From NCBI GenBank assembly GCA_016649775.1, contig JAENWY010000088.1:1-8755 (forward strand): a stretch of DNA of 8,755 nucleotides, read 5' to 3'. Position 1 is the first letter of the stretch, and each line of letters opens with the position of its first letter. The stretch comes from Spirochaetaceae bacterium. Lineage in GTDB: Bacteria > Spirochaetota > Spirochaetia > Sphaerochaetales > Sphaerochaetaceae. The notes beneath the pieces were generated by a model, which had not been told where the DNA came from, made no database searches, and saw only the letters and a program-made list of their open reading frames with translations. Of this stretch, positions 6,125 to 8,755 are shown piece by piece. The translations under genes were made by a program, and so were the position numbers.

Positions 6125-6156
6125 TTAATTAAATAATATGAGGAGATTTTAATTTT

Positions 6157-7071
6157 ATGTTAGTTGATAATTTTACAAAAGCTATTGGTAACACTCCATT
6201 AGTTAGAATTAATAAAATGAATAATAGTTATGCAAATATATTTGCAAAAGTCGAGTCAATGAATCCTTTATCTTCTGCTAAGGATAGAGCCGCTTTGTAT
6301 ATGATTGAAAAAGCTGAAACAAGAGGTGACCTTAAAAAAGATTCAATTATATTAGAACCTACTAGTGGAAATACAGGTGTTGGCCTTGCATATATTGCGG
6401 CGATTAAAGGATATAAAGCAATATTTACCATGCCCTCTTCAATGAGTGAGGAAAGAGTAAAATTACTAAAAGCTTTTGGAGCCGAAATAATTCTTACTGA
6501 TCCTGATAAAGGAATGAGTGGTGCTATTGATAAGGCTAATGAACTTGCTAAAGAAAATAGTAAAATCTATATTCCTCAGCAGTTTAATAATAGTGATAAT
6601 CCTTTAGCTCATTATGAAACAACTGCTCCTGAAATATATAATGATTTAGAAGGTAATATTGATATTTTTGTTTCTGCTGTAGGTACAGGTGGAACCCTAA
6701 CTGGATGTGCAAAATATTTTAAAGAAAAAAATTCTAATATTAAAGTGGTAGCCGTCGAGCCATTAACTTCGGCAGTAATTTCAAAAGAAGTTCCCGGTAA
6801 GCATGGAATACAAGGAATTGGCGCCGGATTTATTCCAAAGAATCTAGATTTATCGTTAATTGATGAAACATTAAAGATTGATACAGAAGAAGCTTATGAG
6901 AGTACTAGAAACATTGCTAAGAGTGAAGGTATGCTTGTTGGTATTTCTTCAGGTGCAGCCTTAGTTGCTGCTTTAATAATTGGTAATAGATTAGAAAACA
7001 AAGGGAAAAATATTGTTGTTATTTTTCCTGATACAGGTGAAAGATATTTATCAACTGAACTTTTTAAATAG
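6157..7071 (+). CDS. cysK: Cysteine synthase (O-acetylserine sulfhydrylase)
   Basis: A PLP-dependent fold-type II enzyme making cysteine from O-acetylserine and sulfide. The order is typical: IGNTPLVRI (10-18), then MNPLSSAKDRAA with Schiff-base Lys42. EPTSGNTGVGLAYIAA (67-82) carries the substrate-binding TSGNTG loop, and MSEERVKLLKAFGAEI follows. The PLP-phosphate loop is VGTGGT (175-180), then HGIQGIGAGFIP (216-227), SSGAA with Ser265 near the PLP ring nitrogen, and a C-terminal FPDTGERYLS (290-299). The 304 aa are usual for CysK. Cystathionine beta-synthase-like and CysM relatives share the fold, but the GIQGIGAGFIP segment favours CysK. No CysE-encoding gene is adjacent. AGGAG at 6141-6145 lies 11 bases before the ATG. 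It leads a three-gene unit with a DNA glycosylase gene 9 bases downstream. Confidence 0.95.
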   Translation: MLVDNFTKAIGNTPLVRINKMNNSYANIFAKVESMNPLSSAKDRAALYMIEKAETRGDLKKDSIILEPTSGNTGVGLAYIAAIKGYKAIFTMPSSMSEERVKLLKAFGAEIILTDPDKGMSGAIDKANELAKENSKIYIPQQFNNSDNPLAHYETTAPEIYNDLEGNIDIFVSAVGTGGTLTGCAKYFKEKNSNIKVVAVEPLTSAVISKEVPGKHGIQGIGAGFIPKNLDLSLIDETLKIDTEEAYESTRNIAKSEGMLVGISSGAALVAALIIGNRLENKGKNIVVIFPDTGERYLSTELFK

Positions 7072-7080
7072 GACTTATAA

Positions 7081-7824
7081 ATGAAATTTGAACTTGAAAA
7101 TACTTTATTTTGTGGTCAAAGCTTTTCTTGGAGAAAATGTGATGATGGCAATTTTAAAGCAGTACTAGAAAATAAAATACATTGTGTAATAGAAGGGCAA
7201 AGTGAATTTGATCCTTTTATGACTCATTATCTCGATAATGAATTTGATTATAATGGGACGTTACAAGAAATTACTAAGCTTGACCCTATTTTAAATAGTG
7301 CAATTAAGGAATGTGGTGAAATTCATATATTGAATCAAGATTTGTGGGAAACAGTTATAGGTTTTATGTTGAGTCAGAATAATAATATTAAGAGGATAGA
7401 AGGCTTATATGACAAGATGTCTAAAACTTTTGGTAGTAAAATAGAAGATGGATATTATTCTTTTCCTCGACCAGAACAATTAAAAAATGTTACTGAATAT
7501 GATTTAAGATCTCTCGGAGTAGGTTTTAGGGCCCCTTATTTACTTGATGCTATAAAAAGATCTGATGATATTCTATCAGTTGTAAATTTATCAGATGAAA
7601 AAGCAGATAAAATTTTACAAGATACTAAGGGAATAGGTCCTAAAGTAAGTGCCTGTATTAGATTATTTGGATTACATAATATGGAAGTATTTCCGAAAGA
7701 TGTTTGGATAAAGCGAGTAATGAGTACTTGGTTTCCAGGAAAAGATGAAGATTATTTTAAACCTTATCAAGGTCTTTCTCAACAGTATTTATTTTTATAT
7801 GCACGAACACATGGATTTGAATAG
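7081..7824 (+). CDS. ogg: 8-oxoguanine DNA glycosylase/AP lyase, OGG1-like
   Basis: A bifunctional base-excision repair enzyme removing 8-oxoguanine paired with cytosine. The N-terminal FCGQSFSWRK (10-19) is the OGG1-family signature at the lesion pocket. The HhH-GPD part starts at DLWETVIGFMLSQNNNIKRI (87-106). The helix-hairpin-helix TKGIGPKVS (182-190) holds catalytic Lys188, and FPKDVW (204-209) holds Asp207, equivalent to Asp268 of human OGG1. No C-terminal Cys4 iron-sulfur motif is present, which fits OGG and not Nth/MutY. At 247 aa it is shorter than human and clostridial OGG, mostly through a trimmed N-terminal domain. The second residue before Asp207 is Pro as usual, but Lys206 replaces the common Val. 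AGGA (7070-7073) overlaps the cysK stop, so the genes are probably coupled. Confidence 0.9.
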   Translation: MKFELENTLFCGQSFSWRKCDDGNFKAVLENKIHCVIEGQSEFDPFMTHYLDNEFDYNGTLQEITKLDPILNSAIKECGEIHILNQDLWETVIGFMLSQNNNIKRIEGLYDKMSKTFGSKIEDGYYSFPRPEQLKNVTEYDLRSLGVGFRAPYLLDAIKRSDDILSVVNLSDEKADKILQDTKGIGPKVSACIRLFGLHNMEVFPKDVWIKRVMSTWFPGKDEDYFKPYQGLSQQYLFLYARTHGFE

Positions 7825-7825
7825 T

Positions 7826-8479
7826 ATGAAAAAGAAAAAAATAATTGAAGGCTCTTTTATTATAAAAGAAGGTTTAATAAATATTATTGATGTTTCACTT
7901 TTCAACGAAGAGGATATTATTTCTGATGTATTAATTGAAGCTACTAAAGAACATTATGAAGAATTAACTAAATTAGATTTTAGAAATGTTTATTTTAATG
8001 AATGTACTTTTACTAATTGTAATTTTGAGGATTCATATTTTAATGACTGTGTATTTGAAAATTGTGATTTTAGTTCTTCATCCTTTAAAGGGGCTTATTT
8101 TAACAAAATAACTGTACTTGATTGTAAGTTTGTTGGTGTTTTTTTTGAAAATGTTTCGATATTAAATATGATAATTGAGCGGTCCATTTTTCGACTAGCT
8201 AATTTTAGTGATGCTAGATTTGAGAATGTTCTTTTTAGTACTTCGGATTGTGTTGAAGCCTATTTTGATAAGTCTTTATTTATCAATTTTCAAAATACTG
8301 AAGTTGATTTTACTCGTGCAGAATTTTTTAAAACAAAATTAAAAGGAATAGATTTTAGTAATTCAACAATTGATAATATAATTGTTTCTGATTCTATGGC
8401 TGAATTAAAAGGTGCAATTTTTAATGTTTATCAAGCAGCTGATTTTGCTAAGAAGTTTGGCATTATTATCAAAAAATAG
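7826..8479 (+). CDS. Qnr-like pentapeptide-repeat protein
   Basis: From ATG 7826 the protein is 217 aa, the size of Qnr proteins. Residues about 49-188 are pentapeptide repeats with central Phe or Leu every five positions (LDFRN, CTFTN, CNFED, SYFND, CVFEN, CDFSS and onward), predicting a right-handed quadrilateral beta-helix. The C-terminus LKGAIFNVYQAADFAKKFGI matches the conserved Qnr/chromosomal-PRP ending (G-x5-YQA-x6-GI) that forms the capping and dimer helix. Qnr relatives mimic DNA, bind gyrase or topoisomerase IV and lower fluoroquinolone sensitivity; the native role is unsettled. The start lies one base after the glycosylase stop and lacks a clear Shine-Dalgarno, so coupled re-initiation is likely. 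In-frame ATG 7811 is an alternative, and an upstream ATG at 7745 would overlap the glycosylase extensively and is unlikely. Gyrase protection is inferred. Confidence 0.85.
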   Translation: MKKKKIIEGSFIIKEGLINIIDVSLFNEEDIISDVLIEATKEHYEELTKLDFRNVYFNECTFTNCNFEDSYFNDCVFENCDFSSSSFKGAYFNKITVLDCKFVGVFFENVSILNMIIERSIFRLANFSDARFENVLFSTSDCVEAYFDKSLFINFQNTEVDFTRAEFFKTKLKGIDFSNSTIDNIIVSDSMAELKGAIFNVYQAADFAKKFGIIIKK

Positions 8480-8488
8480 TATTTATTT

Positions 8489-8543
8489 AAAAGGCTTAAT
8501 CCAATTTGTATTTAAATTTAATACAAATTGGATTGAGCCTTTT
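8489..8543. terminator. Long-stem terminator after the cysK-ogg-PRP unit
   Basis: The arm 8489-8512 pairs with 8520-8543 over 24 bp with one G-U wobble and a 7-base loop. The stem begins with AAAA and ends with TTTT, so it can act on both strands. It starts 10 bases after the pentapeptide-gene stop. The stem is two to three times longer than the other hairpins here, and the U-run lies wholly within the stem. Confidence 0.8.
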
Positions 8544-8600
8544 CAAATTTATAAATTTATTGCTAAAACAAGTTAAGCAAATTACGAATCAAAACATACT

Positions 8601-8755
8601 GTGATTAAAACATTTATAGAAGTAGAATTACTGAATTCTTTTCAAGTTAAAGAATGTAGAAATTGTGGAAGCAATGAGATCCACTATTTTGGATTTACAA
8701 AAGAATGGTATTCGTAGATATAGATGTAAAAGATGTAGAAAAATATTTACAATTA
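8601..8755 (+). pseudogene. Transposase-like zinc-ribbon N-terminus with a +1 frameshift (partial)
   Basis: From GTG 8601 the frame gives VIKTFIEVELLNSFQVKECRN, then CGSNEIHYFGFTK, and hits TAG at 8715-8717. Dropping one base (G8703) continues smoothly into NGIRRYRCKRCRKIFTI to the window edge. The corrected product has C-x2-C (RNC) and C-x2-C (KRC) pairs around a GF-x-KNGIRRYRCK core, the zinc-ribbon N-terminus seen in several insertion-sequence transposases (IS1 InsA-like and related). The rest of the gene is outside the window, so the IS family cannot be named and ends or target duplications cannot be seen. No Shine-Dalgarno is clear before the GTG. The break could be decay, a programmed frameshift or a sequencing error. 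Confidence 0.65.

Larger units (their letters stand above)
5760..6156. other. Divergent intergenic region, extremely AT-rich, without a gene
   Basis: It separates the minus-strand gene from cysK. No supported ORF or RNA gene was found. It contains a minus-strand -10 box (5793-5798), a tandem 10-bp repeat (5884-5910), an 11-bp inverted repeat (5934-5974), a small ATGCA/TGCAT dyad (6041-6054), and the palindrome plus TATAAT of cysK (6101-6124). It is the richest regulatory stretch in the window, although much of it is low complexity. Confidence 0.6.

Noticed and set aside
6138..6152. ATG-led four-codon frame (MRRF) overlapping the cysK Shine-Dalgarno
   Set aside because: ATG and AGGAG occur together by composition, and a four-codon frame cannot be supported without ribosome data.
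6228..6431. Minus-strand open frame of 67 codons
   Set aside because: It is antisense to the PLP-binding region of cysK, which fully explains the sequence.
7745..7825. 27-residue N-terminal extension of the pentapeptide protein
   Set aside because: It lies in another frame of the conserved glycosylase C-terminus and has no ribosome binding site. A start at 7826 (or 7811) gives normal Qnr length.
1..8479. Absence of TGA among all ten stop codons as a hint of recoding
   Set aside because: Ten stops are too few, TGA is naturally rarer in AT-rich genomes, and no gene is interrupted by TGA in a conserved region. TGG encodes the expected tryptophans.

Overview
This is a strongly A+T-rich bacterial chromosome segment with short intergenic gaps, Shine-Dalgarno-led genes, and TAA or TAG at all ten stop codons seen. 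Tryptophan is encoded by TGG inside conserved motifs, so the standard bacterial code fits. The gene content is mostly core metabolism and repair, and suggests a low-GC bacterium such as a spirochaete or a clostridial/Erysipelotrichia-type Firmicute. I cannot choose between these from the sequence alone.

Layout, left to right. Bases 1-78 are the tail of an unidentified gene, closed by a terminator (101-138). An AT-rich gap with a perfect 14-bp inverted repeat and a candidate promoter leads to a tight three-gene cluster: an ArsC/Spx-like thioredoxin-fold protein, a YycJ/WalJ-type metallo-beta-lactamase-fold hydrolase, and a long-chain acyl-CoA synthetase (AMP-binding). A 219-bp gap that includes a GAAA-loop terminator precedes a class I DAHP synthase (shikimate entry) and a DJ-1/PfpI-family protein, which form a second transcription unit. 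That unit ends in a strong hairpin shared with a convergent minus-strand gene for an unrecognised 135-aa cysteine-containing protein. A very AT-rich gap of about 400 bp follows, ending in a palindrome abutting a perfect TATAAT. It drives a third unit: O-acetylserine sulfhydrylase (cysK), an OGG1-like 8-oxoguanine DNA glycosylase, and a Qnr-like pentapeptide-repeat protein. A 24-bp-stem terminator closes this unit. The window ends in the zinc-ribbon N-terminus of a transposase-like ORF broken by a one-base insertion.

How the genes fit together. Aromatic amino-acid entry (DAHP synthase) and cysteine synthesis are anabolic. Several neighbours relate to redox or oxidative damage: the Spx/ArsC fold, the DJ-1 cysteine protein, thiol supply by CysK, and 8-oxoG repair. 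The Qnr-like protein may protect gyrase. I see no CRISPR array, tRNA, rRNA, prophage or recognisable defence system. The most promising non-routine signals are regulatory (the aroG leader, the cysK palindrome, the hairpin over the acyl-CoA synthetase start), plus the orphan minus-strand gene and the frameshifted transposase end.
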